Source of the DNA: Carya illinoinensis
Lineage: Eukaryota > Streptophyta > Magnoliopsida > Fagales > Juglandaceae
NCBI RefSeq assembly: GCF_018687715.1
Contig: NC_056753.1
Location: 15,662,501-15,726,500 of the forward strand
Direction of reading: 5' to 3'
Length of the DNA: 64,000 bases
Shown here: in pieces, positions 1 through 12,154 of the stretch
Numbering within the stretch: position 1 is the stretch's first letter
Layout: each line of letters opens with the position of its first letter
Program-made: the position numbers and the translations under genes
Notes under the pieces: model-generated
Told to the model about the DNA's origin: nothing
Databases searched by the model: none
What the model saw: the letters and a program-made list of their open reading frames with translations, nothing else

Positions 1-180
1 TTGTTGAAAAGCAACTAACTAAATTTATAAAAGTGAATTTTCTAATCAAATTTTGACCAAACTTTATTGAACCCACTACTAATGCTCTAAGATGTCCCCC
101 CTATTTCATTAAAGAGTAGCTAGGGGCTAGATGCGGTGATTAATGTATATTATTTACACCCTCCAATATATATATAACAA

Positions 181-420
181 AAAATTCTATACATCATACT
201 ACCATCTCATTTTCATCTCACTAAATAACATGTGATACATTCATAATATTTTTTTATCATCCAATGGTGATAAATATGCAATATCTTGCTTAGTGGGATA
301 AAAGTAAAATAAAGAGTGATGTATAACATTACTCATATATTGATGATAAATATGCAACATTTTGCTTAGTGGGATAAAAGTAAAATAAAAAATATGATGT
401 ATAACATTACTCATATATAA
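181..420. repeat. MITE-like repeat with a duplicated arm
   Basis: Two direct copies of about 75 bases lie at roughly 267-341 and 343-419. Each runs from TGATAAATATGCAA through TTAGTGGGATAAAAGTAAAA to ATAACATTACTCATAT. The segment 184-235 (TATACATCAT, then ATCTCACTAA) is an imperfect inverted copy of the same arm. This suits a small non-autonomous inverted-repeat element in which one arm was tandemly duplicated. No transposase is present and the exact ends and target duplication could not be fixed. Confidence 0.5.
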
Positions 421-2271
421 TACATGTTTACTTGGAAGTGTAAAATGGAAGGGTAGGTAATGAATTCCGTATACCTCTCCCCATCTCTCTCTCTCTCTGT
501 GTCATCTGATATATCTCAAGCCAGAAAATCAGATCCCCATTTTTTTCATATGATTTGTTTAATTATTTTTCAATATGACTTGCTTTAATTAGCTAGATGA
601 AACGGATTTTGATTTTTATTGGATAGATGTTGAGGCTTTTTACTATTCAATTGCCAATAGTTAGTTCGATGACCCGTGCAGAGAGTCAGACGGTACTGCA
701 TGGTGTCGAGTCTGTTGACAACGTTGATTTACATGATCTCAAGTTTGAGGAGATAAAATAGAATCATCATTGCAACCAACGGAATTTGGGGATAAAATTC
801 ACTGAATATCTAAAATACAAGGTCTCAAACTTCCATTTGTCCTCTGCTATGCTATAGTGGATAAGGGAAGAAGATAGGAGCTTGCCAGGAAAGTGATAGG
901 AGAGGTTCCGTCCAAAGAGAAGGGAGAGAAGTCTGAAAGGGAGAGGGGTCTGTCGAGGAGAGGGGAAGGGGAAAATGATTCCCATCCATCGCACCCACGA
1001 TTTTTTTATTTTTTATTATTATCATATAAATCGCCTATGTGTCTGCTTATATTTGGACACTGTAAAACATGAATAAACACTAGGTCCGGTTTGAAGTTAA
1101 ACTCATTTCAATAACAACTGCCTTTATTCTGCAGTACCTCTCTCTGTCGGTGAAGCAACCAACGGGAGGCGGACTGCACACTACCAAAATCCCCCATCTT
1201 CCACTTCGGATATCAAATTTTTTAACCCTGTTCCATAAGAAAGAAATGTCCAGATTTCAATCTAAACTAAATACAAAACCATTACCGAAGTGACCAGATG
1301 TAGAGTGCAGACCACCCTATGGTTGTTAAGGACAAGCAACTAATCTTAATGAGAAAGAACAAACAAAATAAAAAAAGAGTTATCTATTTGTAGATCTCAT
1401 CAAAGAAGACAGACGCTTAAGCCTTTCCTCCCACTCGCCCGCAAGAAGATATATTATATACATTTAACTCGCAGTTGGAACAAAAAGATAGTACTCCTAC
1501 ACCATATTCTGTATCGTAACCATTTATGTGAAAATGACTAACCCAATCGTGAAACTCTAATAAATCATGTCTGAATCTGCTGACCAAGAACCCTGACAGG
1601 AATGATTTTGCTCTCTGCCACAAGTAATTGCCACAGTTGCAACAATTCTGCTGTACAACTAACCCGCACGACGCCACCTCTTTCTGCTTCTCTCGCTACT
1701 ATAGAATAGAAGGATATTGCAATGTTAAATTGATGCCAAGAAGCTAAACAATATAAAGGGGTGAATATATCTTCCACATTACGAATATTACACATTTGAC
1801 ACTTACGATACATGAGCAGAAACTATTGTCTTCGATAAAAATGAAGCAAGAAAATAAAAAGCCTCAACTGCAATAAGAAAGTTCTTTGGCACACACCAGC
1901 CCTATGTATAATTTTTATGGATTAAACATCTTAATCAGTTGATAAGAAAATGAATATCTAGTTCATAAAATAAACTACCAGTTTCTCACCCACATCATTG
2001 ACAACCTTTCCAGCAAATATGTAGGTCTCAAGAAAATCATTTCCATGCTTCAACTGTACTTGACAAAACTGATTTTCTTTTTTTCTTTTTTTCCTTTTTC
2101 AAGCTAAGATTATTATTAGTCTGCATTCATCAATTTAACAGAAGTGAAAGGGGCAAAATGCTCCTCAACCTCTGTCCAACCCTATAAAAGAAAGTAAAAG
2201 GGAAAAAATAGAAATACAATGCCAGTAAGGTCCAAGCTAAAAACAGAAGGCACCCTGGGAGGTTTATACTA
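421..2271. other. No gene recognised; downstream flank of the 2.8-19.6 kb gene
   Basis: AT-rich sequence with a short CT-rich tract near 478-500. Open frames at 767-994, 1417-1677 and 1565-1813 lack recognisable domains and look like chance. Nothing else could be supported. Confidence 0.5.
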
Positions 2272-2448
2272 TGAGAAATGATATTTGCAATTGTGGTGTG
2301 TGCAAGAGCCATGTAATTTCTTTGAAAAATGTGTACATACGGGACCCACATAAAAATAAACTAATTTTTTAATAGTAGACCCTACTCTTTTTCAAAGCGA
2401 TTACATGGCGCTTGCACACTCTATGAATGTATGTAGCATTACTCTTAT
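2272..2448. mobile_element. MITE with inverted TGTGCAAG(A/C)GCCATGTAAT arms
   Basis: The arm near 2298-2328 (TGTGCAAGAGCCATGTAAT, then a CTTTGAAAA stretch) is matched in inverse orientation at 2394-2425 (reverse complement TGTGCAAGCGCCATGTAAT). The outer parts are weaker: GAGAAATGATA on the left, and AAGAGTAATGCTA when the right end is reverse-complemented. This is a small non-autonomous DNA transposon lying in the 3' flank of the DUF2054/SPRING-like gene. Confidence 0.6.
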
Positions 2449-2818
2449 ACTATTGAGTGTGGGCCAATAACAGTAAACAACAACTACGATTATTGTCGTC
2501 ATTAATCTTATGTGTAGCAGTTTTAAGATAGTAGCCAAGTTTTGTGGTTTTGCAACAACGCTATATAATCTGCAATGGCAATATATATATGCATACAGCC
2601 ACACTTGAAAATACTCAACGTGGAAATGTATACATATGTGAGTACAAGTTCAATGCAATCCCATATCAGAAATCACATCAAAATCACCGGTAGGTACACT
2701 GCAAATCCACAACAGACGACTAAATACAATGCTAATATTGGATAAATCCAGTCATACATAACAGGAAATGGTATATTAGACATACATGGAGAAAATGAAA
2801 ACTCACCAAGTAGATGCA
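2449..2818 (-). other. Probable 3' UTR and flank of the DUF2054/SPRING-like gene
   Basis: Lies just beyond the stop codon at 2819-2821, reading the minus strand. About 14 bases after the stop there is a good donor-like sequence, TTG|GTGAGT (near 2805), so the transcript may carry an intron in its 3' UTR. No acceptor or poly(A) site could be assigned with confidence. Confidence 0.35.
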
Positions 2819-5800
2819 CTATGCACAGGGGCAAAGTCGCCTGGTATATGGATGTGAACCATCACAAGAAAGCATCGCTTGTGCTCGAGTAAACAAGCAT
2901 GCTCCAGGATTCTGAAAGTCATCAAAGAACAGATACAGTTTAGTTAAGTGTAACAGGATTGAATTTTTGATTGGCATAACAGGATCCATAGTTAAGGGAT
3001 TTACTATGGATCAGCCACTGTTCATTTTCACACCACACACATATAGCTTTTTCATAGGGTGTAGGGGTGCTTTTCATAGGATATATAGGTATTTTTCATA
3101 GGGTGTGTGGTGTGGAGTGGTGAATAGTGGCTGATGAGAAGAATTTTTCTTGAATTTAATGTTATAAGTTTCATAATTTTTACATACATTTCTCTTCCAA
3201 ATGCAAACACTCCTGTATTGTTGAAATGAATGTTAAAAACAATAGCATTTCAATTTTGAGTTGTTCCCTTTGTTTCAGGAAAACATTTTGATCACACTTA
3301 GGACGATATATGATCTTGATTCTAATAACTGCCATACCAAAAATTAAAAAGTCTTGCAGTTTTAATATATAGAAGCTCTAAAGATTTGGGCAACAAAAAG
3401 TTAATAAGAAACTTGCATCTGTTTGGAGAAGAACAGAATCATTATTGCAGTGGAGGATGGGGGCTACTGGCATCCTTCCAATGTGGAAGTTAAGGATTCA
3501 AGCAACCTCATAAAGGCGAGTACAAAGAGGGATTTTGGAGAGGGTAGCCTTCAGCCTATATTGACTTGGAAATGAAACCAACAAGCCTCCCCAAAACACA
3601 CAAAACAGAATAAAAAAAGAATTCTTTTATGGGACACCCCCTGTGCTATGCCCAATTTGGATTTAGGACACTGCCTTTTTTTTTTTTTTTCTTTTTTTAG
3701 TGCAATAGCTCCCTAGTGGTTTGAGATTTTTAGCAATAGCCCCTTCTGTTACAATTTTTGTTCATTAAATTTTCTACGAAATGCTTCTTAAAAAGTAAAA
3801 AATATATTTAACTAAAAAATTAATTTCTATTATTTAGAAAACTTGAAGAAAAAAGGACAAACCTACCACCACGGGTGGCAGACCTCTGGCCACCATGAAG
3901 GTGGCCCAAGCAGGGCCCACGTGGTGACCATGTCTCAGCCACCCACATGGTGGCCAGAATATGGCCACCATTCTGGCCACCGACGGTGGCTGTGCCACCA
4001 TGGGTGGGTTTTCTTTCTTCTTTCCTTTAACTTTTTTCTAAATATATATATATATAATATATATCAGGAAAAAATCTCTTATTTTTTAACTTAATTTTTT
4101 AAGAAAAAATAAATTCACGAGCGGCATCCTATGATAAGACCATGTGTCATCTATTAATGTTGATGGGCAGAAATTGTACAGAAGGGACACATGTTACACA
4201 CACATTTTGAGGATAAGCACGTATGGGTTCACATGTTACATAACACAAATCTATGTTTAAGGAATGAGGTATGGATCAAGGTTGCACCGATGGCCCCCAA
4301 TGTTTATGGAATTTCCCCTCCCAGGCATGCGTTTCCCAACCAAAAAAAGTTAAGGGATATCATATTTAATCTAAGATGGTGTAGAAGTGCTCCAAACACC
4401 AACACCAGATGATCTTTGCAATATAGAGAATTTTAAGATGTTGCAATACTAAGTGAGAAAAAAAAAAAAAAAAAAAACTAGGAATGAAAAACAAATCAAA
4501 ACTGACAAGCCATTGACTGCCCATATTGTAATATTGAACCTTCAATGAGAACCAATCTCTCAATAGATAGAATACACACTTTTAATCAGCATTGTTATCT
4601 AGGAAAAGACGAAGTAAAGAAATATGAAAACCTTGGTGCAAAAGTGCAAGTATACCATATTTTTAGGGGCATCATCAACAACTTCTGCAGGTTGATCTGC
4701 TCCCATACTTGCCAAGCAAGCTCCTTTGCAGGTCATATATTTCTGCATACTGTTTCATAAACAAATCAGAGCATGGGCAATTTATGTATTAGTCTGATAG
4801 AAAGCAAGAGTAATTAACTTATAAAGAGAAAGTCAAAATGCATTATATTCTTGTGTGCTCAATGGAACTTCTTAGGCAGCTAGAATCATATCATCCCATG
4901 GAAGACTGGTCCCCAAGCATTTAAAACGGGCCCTATGAAACTTTACATTAAAGCTTGTTAATCATTGAAAAGGGAAAGTAAATCATAATGACCTCCCCAA
5001 AAGGAAAAGAAAAGAGACGCAATCATAATATTAAGAAGCTAAAAATCAAGATAGTAAATTAGTACTGTGATCAAATGCATGCTTGAATGTGATTCTTCAT
5101 TGCGCAACTAATCAATTCATAGGAAGGCCAAATGCCCCATAAAATTATTTTCCCTCGTCCAAAAGAGATGGGAAAGAGAAGAAAAGGTACTGTAAAAAAT
5201 CAACCCCTCCCTCCAAAAAGAAAAACACTTACAGAAGGGCAGAAAGGTTCGCAGGTAGAACATAACCATATCTTTATGCAAAGCAAATTTTTTGGGCAAT
5301 AAGTCAAAAAAAAAAAAAAAAAAAAAAGGAGAGAATTACTGAATTCACATAGTTTCATCTGGGCAATTGCACATAGATTGTTGACACAAAGTGAACAGTA
5401 CCTTGTGATATTTTAGCAACAATATCTCAGAAAATGGTCAAATATAATAGAACAAATGCATAATGGGAAACTTACATCTCACATTGATTCAGCACCGAAA
5501 GCTTATTTGGGACGCACGATTGCCCATTTGACTTGCAAACTGAATCGCATGACTCACTTTGTCTATCACCCAAGTGAGGAGTTCAAAGTGTAAGCTACAG
5601 TTGGAAATTAAATGGACAGGATTTTGCTCTAAACTGGGTTGGATGAAACTTTCTCCAACCCATTTAAGAAATTTTCATGTGTCCTTTGAGCATGTGAGAA
5701 GCACATGTTTTTTTAATGAAGGGAGACATGGCAGTGTTTTAACTTAAAAACTTTTAAAAAAGCACGTTCTTGCCACATGTTTAATGGACACTAGTCATTT

Positions 5801-7074
5801 CATAGATGGGTTGGACCAACCGCAGGAAAACTCTGTCCATATTAAATAAATTGAATCCAAGAAACAAAAAAACAATCACCATGATTACTCACCTTCCAAC
5901 AATAACGTTAATTCCATTTAGTCTTCCTTCAAGTTGTGTATTACTGGCCCCTGGTGCAGAGGAATTTTTTTTTTTGATAAGTAAAGTGCAGAGGGATTTT
6001 AAAACACGCAAAATTCAAATGTTAAATAATGTAAACTGCATCCAATCTAAAAGTTTGGTTTTTGATAAGTAAATCATCTAAAAGTTGAATCTTGTTTTTG
6101 ATAAGGAATCACTATATCTCTATGGAAAGAACCAACAAGAACCACATACAAAATTGTAACACACCCTCCCTTTAGACTTAAGAATGCTTTTTTCTTTTTT
6201 TCTTTTTTATAAGTCCTTTAGACTTAAGAATGCTACTTAACATTTATAAAAATAAAAAATAAAAATAAAATAAAATAAAATAAAAAACACTTTATATGAG
6301 CTAGGTATAAAAAAAATTCTATAAAATAAAAACAAATAACACTTTAATAAATAAAAGAGTCATAGGTACACTATTAAATAAATGACAACTGTTGTGTTAA
6401 ATCACAAATCATTATTGATGATCATAAAACATAAAGGTCTTGTGATAACCCGGACTTAGCCAAGTCCACGTCTGTTACTTTTATTTATGGTTACTTTAAC
6501 CCATTTAGTTATCTGTCCAAATTATAGCATGGAGAGTGTATGGGAAGCATCATGGGCCTTGTTATCTCAAGAAGGGGGCGCCCAAGCCCAAGGCCACCAT
6601 GGGCTAGCGTGTATTGGCCACTAAGGGCCAAGGGTTTAGGAAAAACCCTAACTAGGGTCTAGCATGGGAGGTGTCCACATGGAGTAGGGAATGCGTGCTT
6701 TGGTTAGTACAAGAAGTGCCACATGGCTAGCATGCAAGACTATACCCTGGGTACATTGAATCTGGACCTGAAAATGGAAGAAGGGGGAGAGAGAGGAGGG
6801 TTTCGGAACCCTAAGGGACATGCCACACACACACACATTTGTGCAAGTTCCTAGATAGTGCAATGATTTGGGGCACCTAGGGAATATGCAAAATCAGAGG
6901 CACAATATTCTAAGGGACTGCATGGATTCGGCCAAGGAGGATGCAAGTTGCCATGTGTCAGTGTAACATACGGGTCCTAAATTAGGGCTTAGGAGGCGGA
7001 GGTTGGCCAAGGGGGATGCAAGTTGCCATGTGTCACTATAACAAACGAGTCCTAAATTAGGGCTTAGGAGGATG

Positions 7075-7110
<36 letters not shown>

Positions 7111-10100
7111 TTAAGATCTGTGTTAAAATAGTGATTTTATTTGATAGGGTTTCTTCCACCATCTTCATCCTCATATATCCCTCTGTTGATTTCCTAGTTT
7201 GAATAGTTTCCTAATTGGAAACCAACTCCCACCTCAAAAACCCTCCCATAAATCCTCTCTTTTTCCTAACGCTTTTTCCTCCATCAGCTCCCTTGTGGCC
7301 AAAACCTACCAATTAGCCACTGCCCATACTCACGGCCAAACCCACTCACAGCAAGCCCACGTCGAAAACAAAAGACACCTCCTTGGAAACCACCACCACC
7401 ACAGAGCACACCGACGAGGACGTCGGACTACCATTGAGTAACCCAGAAATTGCCAGCCAGCCAAGTTCCGTTGAACCCACACCTTCCCGAAGGAGCCTCC
7501 AGTTGTTCCACCGTAAACCTCGGCCAGCCACCCAAATCCCCATCATGCGATCAGCTTTCTCTCTCTCGATCATGAGCTACGACGTGAGATTGTGGAAGCA
7601 ATGTTAAGAGGTAAGTAGCATGATCATAATTATGTGTGCTGTAATTATTCTGCTTGTGCATGAAAATGTGATATTTACCTATGCTATGCTACAAGCCAAG
7701 TCAAGGTTAGAACTCTTTTCACAAGTCTCGATGAATTACGATGATATGCTTGTGATGCCATGCTGGTATGAATTGTAGATGGATGACATTATGAAAATCA
7801 CATGTATGCCATGTAATGTTCATGCAATAACTAGATCATCTATGCCAAGTAATGTCCATGTAATACTTAGATCATGTATGCCATGTAATGTTTAGATCAT
7901 GTATGCCATGCACAAGAGTATGCCATGCTAGGAAAAGTTCATGAAGTCAAATATGTTCACATGCATTATTGAAGTTTATAAGAAAACACATGAATGATGA
8001 GTAAACTTAAAATTGGTTTTATGTTATGGGTGGGTGTGCAAGCCACAGACTCGAGTGTGGTCCACCACATGAAAGATATGATGTTTTGAAGTAACACGGA
8101 CCCAAGCGTGTTCACCGCAGGTTATGATATGCGGTGCCCAGGACTCAAGCGTGGTTACCATATGCTATGTGATAACATGGACTCGAGCTTGTTTCACCAC
8201 AGGTTATGATATGCAGTGTCACGGATTCAAGCATGGTTCACCATATGTTAAGTGATAACACAGAACCAAGGTGTATCACTACATGGTATGATACGTTACA
8301 CGATGCCACAAACCCAAGCGTAGTTCACCTCATGTCACGATAAGAATATGCAGTCAATGACAATCGGACCGATTCACAAATGTAATGATGGCCACTAAAT
8401 AAGTGAAAGACAAGATGAACAAGTCATGTATAATTGTTAGGAAATGCATGGAGTCAATCATTCATTCATCCACCTTACATGTATTGCCATGACTATGTAT
8501 GATTCCGCTTATGTTAGTAATGAATGATATATATGTTATGTAAATGTGTGACGATATATTTAAGTTTTCAAAATTAAGCCTTATGATAAACTAAGTTCAG
8601 TTTATATAGTATGATGTGCTATTACTGAGTCTTTGACTCATTTGTTTGTTTTCTGTTTTTATGTTTTAATGTCCCAGATGACAGTACAGAACAGGAGTGC
8701 CCAGAGTAGAATAAATTTCTAGAGACCTAGCGTATGATTTAGACATTGAAGTTGTGTTGGTTTCACGTAGAACTAGCTTATGTCATTTCTTTTATTTCTT
8801 AGCTTTTATGTTATGAAAGACTGTCATACTATATGAGTTTTATGATCAAATATATGAGGTATTTTATGAGACTGAATTTCTTTACCAGGTGTTATTTTAA
8901 GAATATACGTACTTATCAAAAAAAAAATTATGAATATACGTAACATTCCTAACCTACAGGAAGGGGTGTTACACGCTCCCTGCACCCGCGGTGAGCCCAG
9001 ATGCAGGCAGGTTACCCAGCAGCCCGCATCCAGCTGATGGGGACACTGCCCCACCCATGCAGGGGCAATGCGAACGGTGGCGGGGTGCAGGGCCCTATTG
9101 CCCTCCCCTACATTAAACCAACCATTCCTCATAAGTTTCAGAAACCGAAAGTGCTCCTCTACAGTTACTATTCACAGTCCAGGAATAGCAAACTAGAACT
9201 TGACTTTCCCTTTATTCTTGCTTTCAAGCCGAATCATTTTTCTTCTCAAATCTAACCTTAATACCAAATAGTTTCCAGCCTTTTCCCATCATGATCCTAG
9301 TCCTAGCTCATCCTAAATCCTAAAACAAGTTGTCCATAAACCCGTGCCTCAGTTTGTAATCAAAGCGCTTTGTCCGACATCAATGTCATTTTTCTTTTTA
9401 GGTTGTCCTACACCAATGTCATATCAGAGTTTTTTTCCTGATAACAGTGTCAAGTACTCTCCAGGAGCATTTAGAATTAGCTTAATCATTTAATCATATA
9501 GCTTAAGATTTTATTTTGTCTGTATATCAAAACCCAGAACCATATGGTATCAATATCTTCCATTCAAGTAGCCAAACTAAACTAGCTGCAAGGCGATACT
9601 TTTATGGCTTTGTCCCACTTTTCTGGAAATATCACCCAAAAACTGCAGCTTTCGGAACCAAATCGTTTCTATTAGTATGAGGAGGTGCATGAATACTTGT
9701 AATACCCAAATTTAGTATGTGTGTGATGAATAATAGAATCCCACATTACTTCAAAGGGAAAAGTTATTGCCCTTTATAATGATTTCAAGTAACTACAACT
9801 GTAGCATTAACTACTCCTTTTGGAATATAGATCCAAATGTGGGTCGAGCTTAACCAAAAGTGCAGGACTTAAGTCATGCCACACACAACTGAATGCGATA
9901 ACAAGGACTAGACCAAACATCCCTAGGGACTAGACCGGTAGCTATTGGTCCAAACTTTTTTTTCAAAAGAAATTGATTAATAAAAAAAATTTATTTAAAA
10001 TACTAATTTAAATTTAGTGACTTATTAAATGAAAATTACATAATAAATTGTATAATTATTAATATATACTAGTACTATTTATTATAGTTATACATTAAAA

Positions 10101-12112
10101 AATATAATAGTACATTGATCTAAATATATATAGTTACAGACTTAGTACCAATACTATAACTAATAACTATACTAGTAGTATTACTAACATACTATATGTT
10201 AGTGATAAATTGGTAATACAATATTAAATAATACTATGTAGTTATAGTGATTAATACTAACATATTAAGTTAACTATACTAATACTATTATAAATTTATA
10301 CATATACTATAATTTATACTATAACTCTTATAATATGTTAATATATTAATATATACTAGTACTATATATTATAGTTATACATTAAAGAATATAATACTTT
10401 ATGTAATATTTTGATATATTAATAATTAATTATATACAATTATTTATATAAATAATAAAATATATACCTTTTTTATTTTCATTCGGTCCAATCGGGGGTG
10501 AAAAACCCCTGGACCGGGACCAGACCAGACCCAATTCGGTCCGGTCCAAAAATGGTTTGTCTGGTTGGTTTCTCCTGTCCAGACCAGGCGAATCTCACCC
10601 ATAATTCTAATGCCTTTTTCCTTTAGGCAATGATGAATTGTTGAGGGAACCTAGCATGTGAACACTTGTGTATGTGAATCCCATCTTATTCTCCAAGTCT
10701 CCAAATAGTTAAAACTTTTTCTATTTAGTTATTCAATACTCAAATTAATTGATCCTTAATCCCAACTAACTGGGTTAGCAGTATACGAACTTTGTCAACA
10801 AGGTCAACATATATATATTCACAATTTTATCCTAGCCAAGGGCATGCTTTGCATGACTTCTCCATATATCACATTCTTTTCTACCGCTTATGTGAATGTT
10901 ATTAGGGCTCCCTCATCTTTTTTTCACTCTAGCTTGAATCATATCAACTTTCTCACTATTATGGTTAGCAGTATTCATTTTCATGAAGCCAAGTCATGCA
11001 AGAAAAGAAAACATAGACCCCTCGCATAAAGTAAAGATTGATAAATAAGCATGTTTATTGGCAAATACCACATTTTAAAAAGTGTAAACCTTGCTTTTAC
11101 AAGCAATTACACTTTCTTCTGATTAAGAGCAAATTAGGTTTTTCTGCTTAAAAAGCAAACAATCCATCAGCCCAAATAAAATTGTGCCAAAATAATAAAT
11201 AATGATAATTAATGTTGTATGCTTTCAAAATTGTACCCGTATCACTCCATGAAATGCAATGTCATTAAAGTAAGATAATTAATGAAACAACCTAAGGAAA
11301 TCTCAATCCACATTTGTGCTTATACTCCAAACAGGCTAGCTAAGATAACAATTAAATCTCCATTGATTCATTATAAAGGATGATAACTTCTCCATTCCAA
11401 GCAATGCCTGATCTCATTCATGAGACTTCCTATCTACCACCATCCATATGCCCCACTCAAATCTTTGCAACCTGTTTAGGCCATTTCGTTGTGGCATGGA
11501 ATGCAATACCGTGAATTGTGCATAGGAAAATGGTGAACGGGGTCCTATATTGCTTGGGAGAGAGAAGTTCAAGCCTTTGATAATCATTCTAAGGTACTTC
11601 AATTGTAACTTGACTAGTCCTTTTGGAGAATGGGTCTACATGCCGCTTGAGCCTTCCTTGGGTGGTTGTTATCAATGATATCATAGTCAAATCCAACCAG
11701 AAGTGTGAGAATTGACCCAAGCAACATGATACAATGGCTTAACGAGAACATTAGGGATTCAAAAGGAAAGATAGTAATATCCCAGAGCGTGTATAGAAAG
11801 GTGGTGAATGGGATCCAACATTGCTTGTGATTGGGAAGTTCAAGCCCTTTATAATGATTTGAAGAGACTCCAATTGCAATATCAACTAGTCCTTTTGGAG
11901 TATGAGCCTAGATGTGGCTAGAGACTTATTTTGGTCATTACAAATCCAACACTTATGGCTAGAATTTGGTTTGATAACATTTGTAACAATCAAAGGAAAA
12001 TTTAATTCACATTTGAGACTTAAATCTCCTTAAGGCCCAAAACTTATCCCTCTCAGGCAATAAGAGATTATATTCACCACCCTCTTATAGATGTGAGGTG
12101 TTACGAAAACAG

Positions 12113-12154
<42 letters not shown>

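Larger units (their letters stand above)
6441..8973 (+). mobile_element. Probable solo LTR (family B) inside intron 7
   Basis: Starts TGTGATAACCC and ends GGGGTGTTACA, matching the TG...CA ends of plant Gypsy LTRs, over about 2.5 kb. No coding domain lies inside. A related minus-strand copy at 22745-23470 shares the segment GTGCAAGCCACAGACTC. It contains a duplicated 75-bp segment, an (ATT)n tract, a decayed tandem array and a later micro-insertion, described separately. No matching 5-bp target duplication was found, so ends are approximate. Confidence 0.5.

Noticed and set aside
2819..2911. Alternative reading of the last exon in the frame ESWSMLVYSS
   Set aside because: That frame arises only if exons 8-10 are skipped. 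Including them keeps phase and restores the conserved NPGACLFTRAQ...CPCA ending.
3843..4094. 83-residue frame rich in His, Gly and Trp
   Set aside because: Caused by repeated GGTGGC/GCCACC words in an intron of the minus-strand gene.
7199..7607. Overlapping frames with His/Thr-rich peptides after the ATT tract
   Set aside because: Inside the LTR-like block 6441-8973; no domain, and frames on both strands are similarly open.
6441..8973. Claim of a fully proven solo LTR
   Set aside because: The ends fit TG...CA, but the flanking bases GGTCT and CGCTC do not match, so it is reported only as probable.
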